From: Tubulanus polymorphus
Taxonomy: Eukaryota; Nemertea; Palaeonemertea; Tubulaniformes; Tubulanidae
Length of the DNA: 64,000 bases
Assembly (NCBI RefSeq): GCF_964204645.1
Contig: NC_134025.1
Location: forward strand, 12,901,001 to 12,965,000
Direction of reading: 5' to 3'
Shown: positions 1-11,234 of the stretch, one piece after another
Position numbering within the stretch: position 1 is the stretch's first letter
Layout: each line of letters starts with the position of its first letter
Translations under genes and position numbers: made by a program
Notes under the pieces: model-generated
Seen by the model: only the letters and a program-made list of their open reading frames with translations
Database searches by the model: none
Told to the model about the DNA's origin: nothing

Positions 1-670
1 GAAAGCACTCAGGTATGTCATGTTCATACTGGAAATACTTGAGAAATTGAAATAGGAGGATGTTGATTTCTGTTTGGTGTTTCGAGGACTTAGGTGTTTA
101 GTTTATCATAAGCTATTGGAATCGAATCCCACTACAACCGTTTCTGTGCAGAATACAAAAAGTGCCGGGCGGATTTGTGTGGCTTTAGTGCTTATGGGTT
201 AATGTTGGCCTACAGTCCACAGGTTTCTCTGATTCGGAATATTCATCGGGTCAATCCCTGATACATAAAACAACTCCCAAAATATGGAAGAGATATTTAG
301 AATCATCTAGGCCTACTTACTAAAAATTTTGGAAAACTAAGTCACAGGAAATGTGATTCACTAATTTGCATTTGTGATAAAATGATGTCTTGGTTATGCA
401 ACATTATGTAATACATAATATACAGGAGATTGGCTGGAATGAATTTTCATTGTCTTGAGCATGAGCTACAATCCAGTGTGGCGGTGGTTTGCATCTATGT
501 GGTTTTGAGCAATGGTTCATCAACATTCAATTGAAAATAATCAACAGCTGCAGCCAAGGTATTCACATCTAGGGCATACATCAAGAATGAGAAATGTGCT
601 CTAAAACTTTTAAGAAAATATTTCACATCTTACAATTTACTCATCGAAATGAATCCATCAATATTTTCAG

Positions 671-793
671 GCCAGTGTCATCACACCTACTGGTCCAGTT
701 TCTCAACTGGCTAAGGTATCCTCAGCTGCCTCCATGGTCATTCCTGTAAAGCTGAAAGAGAGTAAACGTATGGAATTCAGAGTTGGCCCATAA
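671..793 (+). CDS. possible 3'-terminal exon of an unidentified plus-strand gene
   Basis: A tttcag acceptor ends at 670 and is followed by an open frame of about 40 codons (begins ASVITPTGPV, ends MEFRVGP) to TAA at 791-793. An AATAAA lies at 808-813, which would give a very short 3' UTR. The first 12 bases of the window (GAAAGCACTCAG followed by gtatgt) look like the end of an upstream exon with a near-perfect donor in a compatible frame, so the gene would enter from the left. An alternative donor inside the frame (AAG|gtatcc at about 715) would make it a 45-nt internal exon. The peptide matches no family I recognise. It could be chance; splice signals are the only support. Confidence 0.28.
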   Translation, partial: ASVITPTGPVSQLAKVSSAASMVIPVKLKESKRMEFRVGP

Positions 794-1100
794 TAACTGA
801 ATAGCTAAATAAAGTGGATAGAAGAAATCAATGAGTAATGAACAGAAGTATACACAAATGCATGTAGTGGTATACATTGTAAAATCAGTTTTCATGCACT
901 AAATGTTTGAACAGGAATTGTTATTACAGCTAACCAGTGGTAGGGTTGATTTTAACAGAGTGAAAATATAGGAATCCAGGTAATTATGCCAGAGGTAAAA
1001 AGGTAGCCACTTAAAGATACTATCAATACTCAGATTTCAGCTCGCTCTGATTTATGTATGAATGAATGATAGATTCAGGCAGCAAAATCGCATAAGGTAT

Positions 1101-2357
1101 CCAAACTAGGGGTCCAGGGACACCATGCCCACTTGGGAAGTGGTTTCCAATGCTCAACAATCTAACAATTTCAACGTTCAACGCCAACTGGTGACCATAT
1201 ACAAAAACCAATGACCTTGAACCTCACCACAATCATAGAACATGTCAGCAGCTATGATTTTGTAATTGATTGTGATAACAAAATATGTCTCATTACCAAT
1301 TTAATATGGAAATACTAAGTATTCTACTATTCAACGCCCCCTGGTGACCATATTCAAAACCCAATGACCTTAAAACTCACCATAATCATAGAACATGTCA
1401 TAAACTACAACTTTGCAATTGATCATGATAACAAAATATGTCTCGTTACCAATTTAATATGGAAATACTAAGTATTCTACTATTCAACGCCCCCTGGTGA
1501 CCATATTCAAAACCCAATGACCTTAAAACTCACCATAATCATAGAACATGTCATAAACTACAACTTTGCAATTGATCATGGTAACAAAATATGCCTAGGT
1601 ACCAATCTAATAAGGAGATACTAAGTTATTCTACTATTCAACGCCCCCTGGTGACCATATAGAATAACTAATGTCCTTAAAACTCACCACAATCATAGAT
1701 GATGTCATGAGCAACAACTTTGCAATTAATTATGGTAACAAAATATGCTTAGGTATCAATATAATGTGGAAAAACTTTTTCCCACCTTCCAATGAGTACT
1801 GATACCAAGATGGCCGCCAATTGCGTCACAAATGGCCGATCAAAAATACCTGGCTCAGGTATAAAACAACCCTTTCCAAGGAATACCCATCAAAAATTGC
1901 AATGAGAAATGGCAAACCAGTAGGAAGCTACAGGACTCAGAATTTGGGCCAAAATTTTTGGGCACTAAAAAGGTCATAGGACGGCCATCTTGCGTCCGAT
2001 CGACCCAATTTTTCTTATGGTGATGGGCCCTGGGGGGATTCAAATATATATGAAAGATCAAGGTAATTGATTTAAGCGTCTTCAAAATTTCCCTCAAAAA
2101 GTTCAAAAATGTGTAAAAAGTGCTGATTTTGACGAACAATGGCTGCCAGTCGGCCATCTTGAATCTGAGAGGGCCAGTTTTTGGGCTGAAGATGTGTCTA
2201 GGGTAGACACATGTATAAACCAAATATCAAGACATTACCTTGAAGCGTCTTCAAAACTTCCCAAAATAACTGGATTCCGTCTACGGACGGACGAACGCTA
2301 CGACGGACGAAAAGTGAACGCAATAGCCCGCTGGGACTAGTCCCAAGTGGGCTAAAA
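1101..2357 (-). mobile_element. non-autonomous TIR element, copy A, with four internal ~152-bp tandem units
   Basis: An inverted, diverged copy of this whole segment lies at 21846-23246. The ends carry a 12-bp inverted repeat, GCCCACTTGGGA at 1127-1138 and its complement at 2341-2352. About 26 bp outside the left TIR is also shared by both copies, so the true edge may be near 1101. Inside, a unit of 150-157 bp containing the CCCCTGGTGACCAT motif repeats four times (starts near 1177, 1334, 1484, 1637); copy B has five. The other half (about 1800-2340) is single-copy within the element. It has no coding capacity beyond chance ORFs, so it must have been mobilised in trans. Superfamily not assigned: I see no clear target-site duplication. 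Confidence 0.75.
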
Positions 2358-2369
2358 AATAGACTGGTT

Positions 2370-3060
2370 TAGAGCAGATAGACTCACATTGAATATCCCA
2401 AAAACAGCAAGCCTTTTGATTAAACCAAAACAATCTAATCTTAAATACCCAGTCTTATCCTTTGAAAATAATCCAATGGAGTTTTTCAAATCACAAGTTC
2501 TTGGGTGCAATTGTAGATGAAAAACTAACATTTGAACACCACACCACATCAAATCGATTTGCTCAAAACTCAACAAGAATATATATCTTTTGAAGTGTGT
2601 CCGAAATTTATTACCAAGTTGGTCTAAACGCTTACTCTATTATAGCTACATAGATTCACACCTAAACTATTGACTTTCTCTTTGGGGGCCCATGATTTCT
2701 AAACAACAAATCAATACGATAACAAAATTACCAAAAAAAAAGCTGTTCGGGTTAGGCCTATAACCAACTCAAAATACAACGTCCCAACCTCATCCCTTTT
2801 AAAAAACTTGAGAATCTTGAAATTTGATGACATGATAAGACTGGAACTTATCAAACTTGTATATTCCTTTATTCATAATATACTCCCAATGACAATAAGT
2901 AACCATGAGTTCAACCCCATAAATCATCAACCATGAATAGATCATTTCTTTGTAAAGGACCCACAATATGGCAGAATACACCCTCATTCATTCAATCCGC
3001 ATGTTATCTTGATATTCTTAGAACAAGATATAGGCCTAACAAGAGCCCCAAGGGGCACTA
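2370..3060 (+). pseudogene. decayed LINE (CR1/Jockey-like) reverse transcriptase C-terminal fragment
   Basis: Translating across frames recovers the order of motifs at the end of a non-LTR retrotransposon ORF2: FLGAIVDEKLTFEHH at about 2493-2537, then KKAVRV...ITNSKYN and LLKNLRILKFDDMIRLELI at about 2735-2850, then GPTIWQNTPSFIQSACYLDI at about 2958-3017. These correspond to the region after the polymerase palm (the FLG...DE.L.F..H and GP.IWN.LP..I patterns). Stops and at least two frame changes break it, and only this C-terminal piece is present, as expected for a 5'-truncated insertion. It abuts the right end of the TIR element at 2357. Clade assignment is by motif style only. Confidence 0.7.
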
Positions 3061-3183
3061 TGGCCAGCCAGCCTGTCAGCTTTTCATAAAATGGCAAATG
3101 ATGCATTCTGTGGGTTAAATTTGTATGAAAGTACAGAGCACAACAGCAATTTTTACTAGCCTACTTGCCTATTGCCAACATAC

Positions 3184-3236
3184 CTTATAAGCTCTTTTTT
3201 CTGTGTAGAGTTCAATGCCTCAATTTCTCGTTTTTT
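3184..3236 (-). CDS. candidate small exon on the minus strand
   Basis: On the minus strand, ttttaaag is followed by 53 open bases (KKREIEALNSTQKKELI) ending ATAAG|gtatgt. The phase (0 in, 2 out) is compatible with the exon at 3970-4434, so it could be the next exon of the zinc-finger gene. Length and composition are weak evidence and no family match was recognised. Confidence 0.2.
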
Positions 3237-3239
3237 CTT

Positions 3240-3965
3240 TAAAATACAATTACTCGATACACTCAGCCCCATATGATTACACATTGTAATAGCCTAGAAA
3301 TAAATTTCAATCGTGTAGTCTACATCCAAATAATATCACCATTTTGTCAAAAATAACACTGAAATATAAATGAATGTAGAAATTTAATTGAATACAGTCA
3401 ACTTGCTTTAATTTTCTTGGGATGGTGGTTTTTTCTATGAATTAGACATTATACGTAATTTGAATTTTCTATAAATTATGTATAATTCATAGAATTAATG
3501 ATTTATCTAAATAGATAAACGTATAAATTTGTATAAACTACAAATAAAAACCTGGTAAAAATTATTTCCACTGGCGTTGAAACAAATACTGCATGCCACG
3601 GCCATTCATTGTTTAAGATGTAACTGGCGGGAAGATACGTCGCGTGGCCGCGGCACGCTCAGTGGCAATGACTGATGAGTAGTTGATAAGCTTACCAATC
3701 AAGCAGGCAGAATTACGGGATACAAATTACACGTCGCATTTTCAATTGTTTTTAAGAAAAGGGACCGTGGATATAGCTACGATTTAAGAATTACAAAGTA
3801 CGAATTATCCGATGGAAATTAAAGGGTGTAACGAAGGGAAAATCAGTAGATTTCATTTTTATACGAATAAGGTAGTTATACGAATTAACTGACGACTAAT
3901 TAAGCGAGGTTGACTGTATAATCAATTTTCAACAACATTGAAACACTAAATACCAGTAAACGCCT
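3240..3965. other. AT-rich stretch, no gene seen
   Basis: Between the small candidate exon and the LHNGG exon I see only AT-rich sequence, with a GC-richer patch around 3590-3660 (CGCGTGGCCGCGGCACGC) that does not extend into an open frame. On the model given here it is intron of the minus-strand gene. Confidence 0.5.
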
Positions 3966-3969
3966 TTAC

Positions 3970-6900
3970 CTTATCTGACGTACCACCATTATGAAGAGCT
4001 AAGCCAACAAAACGCTGCATGGCTGACAACTTCCGATTGCGACTGAACAGCATAATTGAGCCAGCCATTGCCATTTCCTTCTCCTTCTGGTAAGAAGTTG
4101 TGTTCCCATAGACTACGGTTCGTAAAATGTTAACAAATAGCTTCGCCCTTTCTTCCCATTCATTTATGATAATATCTGGTTTGAAGTCCAGTAGATTAGT
4201 CACATCAGGTGATTGTAAAACCGATGGTGGATCCATCGCACAAAGTGAAATTATATCCTGGTTCAAATGACGTAACATTAATTCGAATATCTCTGACTTG
4301 TACATATTTACGATGGAAGCAACCAGCACATGCCTTGGCTTTCTGGCAACTAAGTTCATCAAAAATGTCTTCAGCTCTTTTTCGACAGGCACGAAACGTC
4401 TGGTCTGTGATGGATATGCAACCGTTACTGTGACCTATAATTGCATAACAAAAGAAAATGATTTTCATTTTAAGGAACGATTTTCATTTTAAGGACTGGT
4501 TGTACAAACTTACTTAGGCACTTCCAATGAATCCAATCCTAGACTAAGCTCATGCCTTCAGGGGTGGACCCAGGGCACACTTTGACAGGAGGGCTCAACT
4601 CGTTTTCTGGTTAAGTAGTTCAGTTGGCGAATAACAGTTTAGATTAATACGCCAAGGGCATTGTCGAAGAAATTTCCTTTGACAATCCGGCAATCAGAAA
4701 CATTATCGAGGATATTTCTTTCGACGATCCGACAATCGGAAGTATTGTCGAAGAAATATCCTTCGAATATCCGACACCAAGCAATGAAACCAGGGGCCGT
4801 GTGTGTGCGTGGAATACCCTTATATTCTCAGCCATTTTATTTGGTGGTATTACGGATGGCGGTATAATGAGCTTTGACCATATTTTTTTAAAACTCCCCC
4901 AATTGGCCAATCGATTATCATCATGAACTGGCTTACCTGACTCGGAGTCATAGAAGTTTCCCATGTATCTCGCAAAGTCGTCCCTAATCAAGTCAAATGA
5001 TGCTTGAGCATCTCGGGATTATATAAATATGGTAAGCCCACCGCCGTCTTTGTACTTTGTATACAAATCTCTAATAAATCTGTTGAAATCTTGAACTTTT
5101 GCTTCTTTTAGGGATGCGACTTTTATTCGAGCCTCTTCTGATAAAGGTATCTTGGGATTTGACACCAGAAATAGTAATCGGTCGATAAATCTGTCCCCAT
5201 AAATCTGTTGCCAGCATAAGCATAGCATTTAAAAGCGGTTCAGGTTGCATCATCACAGCCATGCTCGAACTCGCTCAAACTCATTAAAAATCCTCTTTCC
5301 CAAGTTCCGAGGGATACAGAATCACCTTTTCCGCCCCAGGTGATATTCAAAAATGCTCTCTCTGTTTCACCAGTTTTCTGTTTACTTTGAATGTCACCTA
5401 TTATCTTAGAACCCTCGTCTTCACTAGTGAGTCCGTAACCTCTAGCCATCTTCTGGTGCACTTGAATGCTGGCTACTGTGGTATACGCTTCTATAATTAG
5501 AGGTGCATTTGCGATCTTCCTAAATTCTTCTGATGCCGGCAAGAGAACTTTGGCATAGACTCTTGATTTCCCTCATCCCGTCTCGCACACACTAAACAAA
5601 CAATTATTCAAAGGAACTTCGTATTCGTTGTTGTCAGCCGCCATCCTAACTTTAGGCCCAGCTGATTGTCGAAGGAAATTTCATGGGACAAAAAATGCAT
5701 TACGCAGTTTGTCCCTACGACCTTGGCACTTTTCAACCAGAATATGGAGTTGAACCAACAGGAGCACGAAGAAATGAAAAGGGCGTATTTTTTAAGCGCA
5801 CCTATTTCCCATCTCACTATAAATTGTGCCTTTTTTAAAAACTTTTCAATACTTCTGTATTGTCGTAATTCTATTGTGAACATTGTAAAGCGCGGTGATT
5901 AATTCATAGCACTGCGTTATGAAATAAAATAAATTACTGTTATTATTATCATTATCATTATCATATTGAAAAAGGGGCCACAAAGAAATGAAAAGGGTAT
6001 ACCGGTATATACCGAAAAAGGGCAATTCCCCAACACCAAAATAAGAAACTGGAAAATTCTTTCGAAATTTCAGTGCATTTTCTTACAATTTCCAGGCAAT
6101 TGAGGGACATTAGAGAAATCTTGTGCAGCTGCTATCTTATCAGTTGCAGGTGGAAAAGTTCATTGAAAAACATTGCCATTGTGTAACCAGTTATTACTAT
6201 AGATCTGTTATTTCTTATCACTACAATATGTTTGCACACTATGAGGCTGGCTTTACTGTAGAAATATGAAATCTATGAATCACACAGTCAGTGTGCCTCG
6301 GGCAGGTCTGTAACCGCAGCTTGCAATGCAGTTCCGGTGAACTCTCCATCGCTTAAAGGAAATTCTTGCAGGGCCCAGTGATCAATTATTCTTATTTGAC
6401 ACTTTCTGAGAAAATTCAACTCTACGTGGGCTGTGCGGGGTTAACTTGAGTGATCAGCCGTGAATTGAAATTATCTAATAGTTTCATTTAATTCAGACTG
6501 TGTGTGCGTGTGTGTGCGTGTGTGTGTGTGTGTGCGTGTGTGTCTTTTTCTTATTAATAATAAACTGTATAATATTCTCACTCCCTGTTGTGCGGACATA
6601 CTACAGAAATATATAGCACACAAGCACGTCCGACAGCGAGGAAAACCAATGACAAACTGATTTCTTCCGCCTGTCCGCAGCGCCACGTAGTGAGAATAGT
6701 ATAGTATTTTATTCCAGAGTTTGTGTTTTGTATTTTGTTGTCGATATCGGGGATTGAGGAAATTTGATTTGGAGGACCCTACCTGGTCAATAACATCTCG
6801 CAAGTGTGGGTTACAATTGTATCTTCAAAAGGGCACAGGAAAATTGCAACGGGAGCACGTGCTCCTTGTGTTCCCATCTGGATTCACCCCTGGCTTTGTA

Positions 6901-7963
6901 GCAGGCCTAACATGTTAACAAGAAAATACGACCATTCCAGGACCAGTAATCATACCTTAGTATTTTTCTCAGCGTAATCCTTTTCATTTAACGCTAGCTT
7001 CTTCTTGGCTATAGATGGAGAGCCACTCTATAAAAGTAAATTTGCATTTAGAATGGACAACCGTTAATCTTTATGAAGGAGATGGCATTATTCTCAACAA
7101 TTAATAATTGCTACCACAATGGGATAAAGATAGCCTACTAAAATTAACCATATATATTTTGTGCCAAGGCCCGTGCCGAGTGGGGCTTCGGAGGTAACAA
7201 ACGAATCCCCTAAAATTTTGAAGTGCCCTTCTGTCAGTGTAAAAAAAATTGAGTCAAGATCTTTCAAATTTAGATACAATTTTCCTGTTTTTTTTAGAAG
7301 ATGAAAAGCAATCGATTCTCAAATGATTTATTCAGGTACACAGGCACTTCATATCTGTCGTTTTTCAATTGGAAAGTTCCCCTTTACCAAAGGGGCCATT
7401 TCTTGGAATGAAACTGCCCTCAAAAAAGCTTGGCACCGGCCTGCACCCGAGATTCAAATGCTACCTACCGGCGGCAATCCAAATGTTACGGTTTGTTCAC
7501 ACTTTTTAGATGATCGCTGTCCTGGTGATAGTACCGAAGTCTCTTCAATTTTTGACAGGGATGTGGAAATCTTCCGCACTTTAACACGAGGTACTGGTGT
7601 CTCCCCACTGGGAATACAACGTTTTATCGGTTTGGTGTCCTCAGAGTCAGACTTGTACTCAATCGGCAGATCAAATACATTAGTCTCCACTGATTCAGTC
7701 ATGCCTGGTAAAACCTTCGGCGTCTGTAATAGGCTCACAATATCTCGTTGCACGTTTTTCAGTTTGTTCGCGGCATTTGAAAATTTTCTTAATTTCGATA
7801 CGCATTCACGACACAAGATGTCACTAACTCGTTCTCGGTTATTGGTGTCCAAAAACGACATGTACACCGATAATAACGCCGGTGGGAACGTGACTGAGTT
7901 TATATTCGCACGAGACCGAGAGTCATCAACAGACTTTTTGCACAGATCACAAATCTTTGACAT
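3970..7963 (-). CDS. unnamed ZAD-like zinc-finger protein, 5' three exons (partial)
   Basis: Three exons join in phase 0 on the minus strand: 7963-7469 (start codon, 165 aa), 7027-6956 (24 aa) and 4434-3970 (155 aa). Donors are CCG|gtaggt, AAG|gtatg and AAG|gtaaag; acceptors are ttatag and attatag. The N-terminus carries CxxC (Cys5, Cys8) and CxxC (Cys51, Cys54), a ZAD-like treble-clef spacing, followed by a basic Ser-rich linker. The third exon encodes a helical, conserved-looking block ending ALHNGGTSDK. I recognise the combination (N-terminal C2-C2 finger plus an '(L/R)HNGG' or '(L/R)HGG' helical block) as a large family of uncharacterised genes in cnidarians, amphioxus and other marine invertebrates, often multicopy; its function is unknown. 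Downstream exons expected in that family were not found, so the gene may be truncated or its 3' part replaced by repeats. Confidence 0.6.
4660..4785. repeat. three tandem 42-bp units
   Basis: Units start at 4660, 4702 and 4744, each built on ATTRTCGARGAWATHTCCTT-like sequence followed by a CGAC(A/G)ATCCG-like half. They diverge by roughly 15-25%. They lie inside the intron of the zinc-finger gene, next to the decayed ORF, and on the minus strand encode a repeated SSKEISS-type peptide that is probably meaningless. Confidence 0.75.
4880..5600 (-). pseudogene. frameshifted coding remnant, possibly DUF3987-like
   Basis: Long minus-strand segments in different frames read as one broken protein: ...EFRKIANAPLIIEAYTT...GTWERGFLMSL (5542 to about 5260), then MQPEPLLNAMLMLATDLWGQ (about 5235 to 5175), then DRFIDRLLFLVSNPKIPLSE (about 5190 to 5130), an in-frame stop near 5020, then ASFDLIRDDFARYMGNFYDS (about 5005 to 4945) ending at GAGTCAG|gtaagc. 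The order 'QPEPLL...(D)RFLF...PK.P.S.E...A...F' resembles DUF3987 primase/helicase-associated proteins, but this is from memory of the pattern and weak. At least two frameshifts and one stop make it non-functional. It is nested in an intron of the zinc-finger gene on the same strand. Confidence 0.45.
5601..6955. other. intronic stretch without recognised gene
   Basis: It contains a short (ATT/CAT)n run near 5935-5966, an antisense ORF with no recognised similarity at 5608-5883, and a (TG)n microsatellite (separate entry). On the model given it is intron 2 of the zinc-finger gene. Confidence 0.5.
6499..6544. repeat. (TG)n/(CG) microsatellite
   Basis: About 46 bp of alternating TG with regularly spaced TGCG interruptions, a Z-DNA-prone purine-pyrimidine run. 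Confidence 0.95.
7469..7963 (-). CDS. exon 1 of the ZAD-like gene (zinc finger)
   Basis: It starts MSKICDLCKKSV at 7963. CxxC-x42-CxxC spans residues 5-54, and a Lys/Arg- and Ser-rich segment follows. The ORF runs past the donor to a stop at 7454, but CCG|gtaggt at 7469/7468 is a strong donor and joins in phase to the next exon. The 228-aa plus-strand ORF at 7323-8009 is the antisense shadow of this exon. Confidence 0.6.
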
Positions 7964-8343
7964 TATTGTGACAGTAACGACACGTAGGCCTAAATTTACC
8001 TATCAGTAATTTAAGAAACGAGGTCCAGCACCTGCACTGGAGATAGGAACGACCACTTCTTAACTGAAAAATAATTCAATTGAGCGCGCGACAACCGGAT
8101 AGGGCCTAGGCCCTATTGGCTATACTGGCTATAGGCCCAACTGGGGAAAACCAGAAAATGAAAATCATATAGGCCTACACATTGAGGAGGTCATCGTAAA
8201 CCAGTGCGTAGTTAAGTTGCCTTTCTCAACATTTTTTGTAAACATTTTGGAACCGTCACGGTCTTATTTTAGAATGACGACGACGCACTGTTGTGTATCA
8301 ATACCGCGTCAATACATATGAGTCATTCTGCAGATTTTCCAGA
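7964..8343. other. 5' flank of the zinc-finger gene, nothing else seen
   Basis: This is the stretch between the start codon at 7963 and the foldback-like element. It should hold the promoter and 5' UTR of the minus-strand gene; I see no TATA box I would defend. It ends in the 13-mer TCATTCTGCAGAT (8323-8335), which also precedes a second inverted-repeat element at 14749. Confidence 0.4.
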
Positions 8344-10840
8344 ACCTGCCCTGAGAGGCCACATGGCTTCTCAGGGCAGGAACCTGCCCTGAGAGGCCAG
8401 TCGTTTGAATCAATAGAAAATGAAAACCCATTCAACAGAGTGAGCTGAAATGGTGGCAAGGTGATCGGGATATTCAGATTCAAACTAAAGTTTTCGATCA
8501 TACAATTGAAGACTACGCTGTATTCTATAGAAATAAATTGAGAAATACAAATGCTTTTAATCATATTAAGCTAAAACAGTTAAAAAGTCAAGACGATAGG
8601 GAAACAAAAGTTACCTAAAATCAAAATATGAATTTTTGTTGAAATATATAAGAAAAAAGAATTAGAATTGGTATTTTTCAGAAACAAATTAAAAAATACT
8701 AATATTTTTCATAGAAATAAAGAAATGAAAAAAAACTTTTCTCTGTGGGAACATTTCTTATCAAAACATCATAAAAAATTTCATCTATAACTTAATGAAG
8801 AAGAAAAATCACAATTATTCTCAGGAATAGAATTTTGCTGCTATGTTAGGTAATTAATGATAACGATGATACAAGTTTTTGTAAAAATTAAATTAAATGA
8901 TTCCAAGCGGCGCTGTTTTTATTTGTAATCTATAATTTATTACGATTAACGTGCTATATGTTTCTTCTAATTTCTTTGCACTTCACTTTCTTGTGTTACA
9001 TTTGCATACGTATTTCTATACATTGTTTGCATCAATAAATATGAATGCACTTGTGTTAAATAACAAGTCCTTATCGCATCGTAATTAAACTGGCTATCGG
9101 CTTGCTCACACATAAATGGGAGGTGACGAAGAGATGAGGAGAGCACGCCGCAATTGCTCATTACGTCAATATAAAACATTCGACACATTTTCTAAACTCA
9201 TTTTGGTAACATGCGTGAGGCCTAGCCTAGATTGCAGCAGTTGAACAGGCCTCTCAGGGCAGGTGATAGGCAGAAGTCAAACTGCAGCAGTTGAACTGGC
9301 CTCTCAGGGCAGGTTGATTTCTGCAGAATGAAACTGGCCTCTCAGGGCAGGTGATATCAGAACTCAAACAGCAGCAGTTAAACTGGCCTCTCAGGGCAGG
9401 TTGATAAGTCAAACTGCAGCATTGGAACAGGCCTCTCAGGGCAGGTGATATCAGAAGTCAAACTGCAGCAGTTGAACTGGCCTCTTAGGGCAGGTTGATA
9501 TCTGCAAAAATGAAAGTGGCCTCTCAGGGCAGGTTGATATCGGAAGTCAAACTGCAGCAGTTGAACTGGCCTCTCAGGGCAGGTGATCTGCAGAACTCAA
9601 ACTGCAGCAGTTAAACTGGCCTCTCAGGGCAGGTGATATCTGCAGAATGAAACTGGCCTCTCAGGGCAGGTTGATTTCTGCAGAATGAATTTAGCCTCGC
9701 AGGGCAGGTTGATTTCTGCAGAATGAAACTGGCCTCTCAGGGCAGGTTGATATCGGAAGTCAAACTGCAGCAGTTGAACTAGACTCTCAGGGCAAGTTGA
9801 TATCTGCAAAATGAAAGTGGCCTCTCAGGGCAGGTTTAATCAGAACTCAAACAGCAGCAGTTGAACTGGCCTCTCAGGGCAGGTGATATCTGCAGAATGA
9901 AACTGGCCTCTCAGGGCAGGTTATATCAGAACTCAAACAGCAGCAGTAAAACTGGCCTCTCAGGGCAGGTTGATTTCTGCAGAATGAAAGTGGCCTCTCA
10001 GGGCAGGTTGATATCTGCAAAAATGAAAGTGGCCTCTCGTTGATTACAGAAGTCAAACTGCAGCAGTTGAACAGGCCTCTCAGGGCAGGTGATATCAGAA
10101 GTCAAACTGCAGCAGTTGAACTGGCCTCTCAGGGCAGGTTGACGACAGTAGACTACGTATATAATTGCACCCACAGGGCTGATCAGATTAGATTCAATTG
10201 CGTATGCCTTATTGCATGTGGCAACTATAATTATGCCATTGTCATTAGATAAAGTATAAAACTGATTAAAGTTGGCCTGCGCTCAGGTAATTAACCTAAC
10301 GAAAAATAATATGACATATGATCAACCAACCCTTACCCCGGAGAAGAAAAATATGATCAGCAGAATTACAATAGAGTTTCTGCGAAAGCAGTAGACAACC
10401 CCGAAAAATTCACTGTTGAATTAGAATATACAGCATATTGAAACGCACTAATATCAGTGGACGACACAAATTGTTTATGTAGGCCTATAGGATATTTGAA
10501 TAATTAAATTAATGCTTTGAAATTTATATAATCACCATAACTTTTCGTCGTCGGTTAACTACATAACTTTTTAAAAATACATTTCTTATTATGAATGAAT
10601 TTTAATTGAAATATTACTTTCGTTTTATTTGTTAAGTGTCGATATATCAATACGTTTAATTTATTTCATTTTAATCCATTTAATTTCATGACTCGATAAT
10701 GTGCATGTCAAACATCGGCGAGATAATTCGCCGTTTCATCAGAATTATAGCAGAGTTTTCCATTTATACTGCTTAATTGCGCCAATGGCCTCTCAGGGCA
10801 GGTTCCTGCCCTGAGAAGCCACATGGCCTCTCAGGGCAGG
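8344..10840. mobile_element. foldback-like element with 55-bp TIRs made of a repeated 16-bp core
   Basis: The left end (8344-8398) and right end (10786-10840) are inverted copies differing only in CACATGG/CATGTGG. Each end is three copies of the core GGCCTCTCAGGGCAGG in alternating orientation (minus, plus, minus from the outside), so each end can fold on itself as well as pair with the other. The interior contains an array of 21 further direct cores (separate entry) flanked by AT-rich filler (8400-9230, 10150-10780) with no significant ORF. It is therefore non-autonomous. The design recalls Foldback/Galileo-type elements, in which TIR subrepeats expand internally, but I do not recognise the family. 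CTGCAGATT lies 8 bp outside the left TIR and CTGCGGATT lies 1 bp outside the right TIR. Confidence 0.75.
9244..10141 (+). repeat. array of 21 GGCCTCTCAGGGCAGG cores with two spacer classes
   Basis: Twenty-one cores in direct orientation (two are degenerate and one is truncated to GGCCTCTCG near 10030) are separated by two spacer types. The short spacer (TTGATTTCTGCAGAATGAAA-like) gives a unit of about 38 bp; the long spacer (TGATATCAGAAGTCAAACTG followed by CAGCAGTTGAACT) gives about 49 bp. The order of the two types is irregular. Spacers are repeated rather than unique and the context is eukaryotic, so this is not a CRISPR array. The core is identical to the building block of the element's TIRs. 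Confidence 0.9.
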
Positions 10841-11234
10841 TCTGCGGATTCTTAAGAATGACCCTTCTCCGTATTTCGATTCCGAATCCGCGTTTTACTC
10901 TTTACCCCATTTACTGCGGTATATCGTAACAACGTAAGGAAACCATGCAGCAAGATTCATTCAAAGTCACATCTGGCCGAGACGGATCTAGACAGTTTAA
11001 TCGTACGTAAACACCCGAGCCACATTCGTTGTGATATAAGAGAACGGGAGAAAATCTAGAAACTATTCTTAGTCCGATTAGATCAGACTTAATTTTCTTG
11101 TCAATCAATTCAATTCTTTTTATTGATTTTGAGTTCTATGATTTTAGGAAGTGGATATTTTGCCAATGCTGCATTATTTTAGTAAATGCTATTTTGGGTA
11201 AAAGTGCAGATCCGCACCTCTCCGCGCAAACGGT
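10841..11234. other. non-coding flank, nothing recognised
   Basis: Includes an imperfect palindrome, GTGCAGATCCGCAC, near 11203-11216 that recurs near 15205-15218. No coding or RNA signal seen. Confidence 0.4.

Noticed and set aside
548-558. 11-nt micro-exon between ag and gt
   Set aside because: Too short and frame-breaking to support without transcripts.
7323-8009. 228-codon plus-strand ORF
   Set aside because: Antisense to the zinc-finger exon, whose Cys spacing and splice phases are coherent on the minus strand.
9244-10141. Regularly spaced repeats resembling a CRISPR array
   Set aside because: Spacers fall into two repeated classes, the core is also the TIR of the surrounding element, and the genome is eukaryotic.
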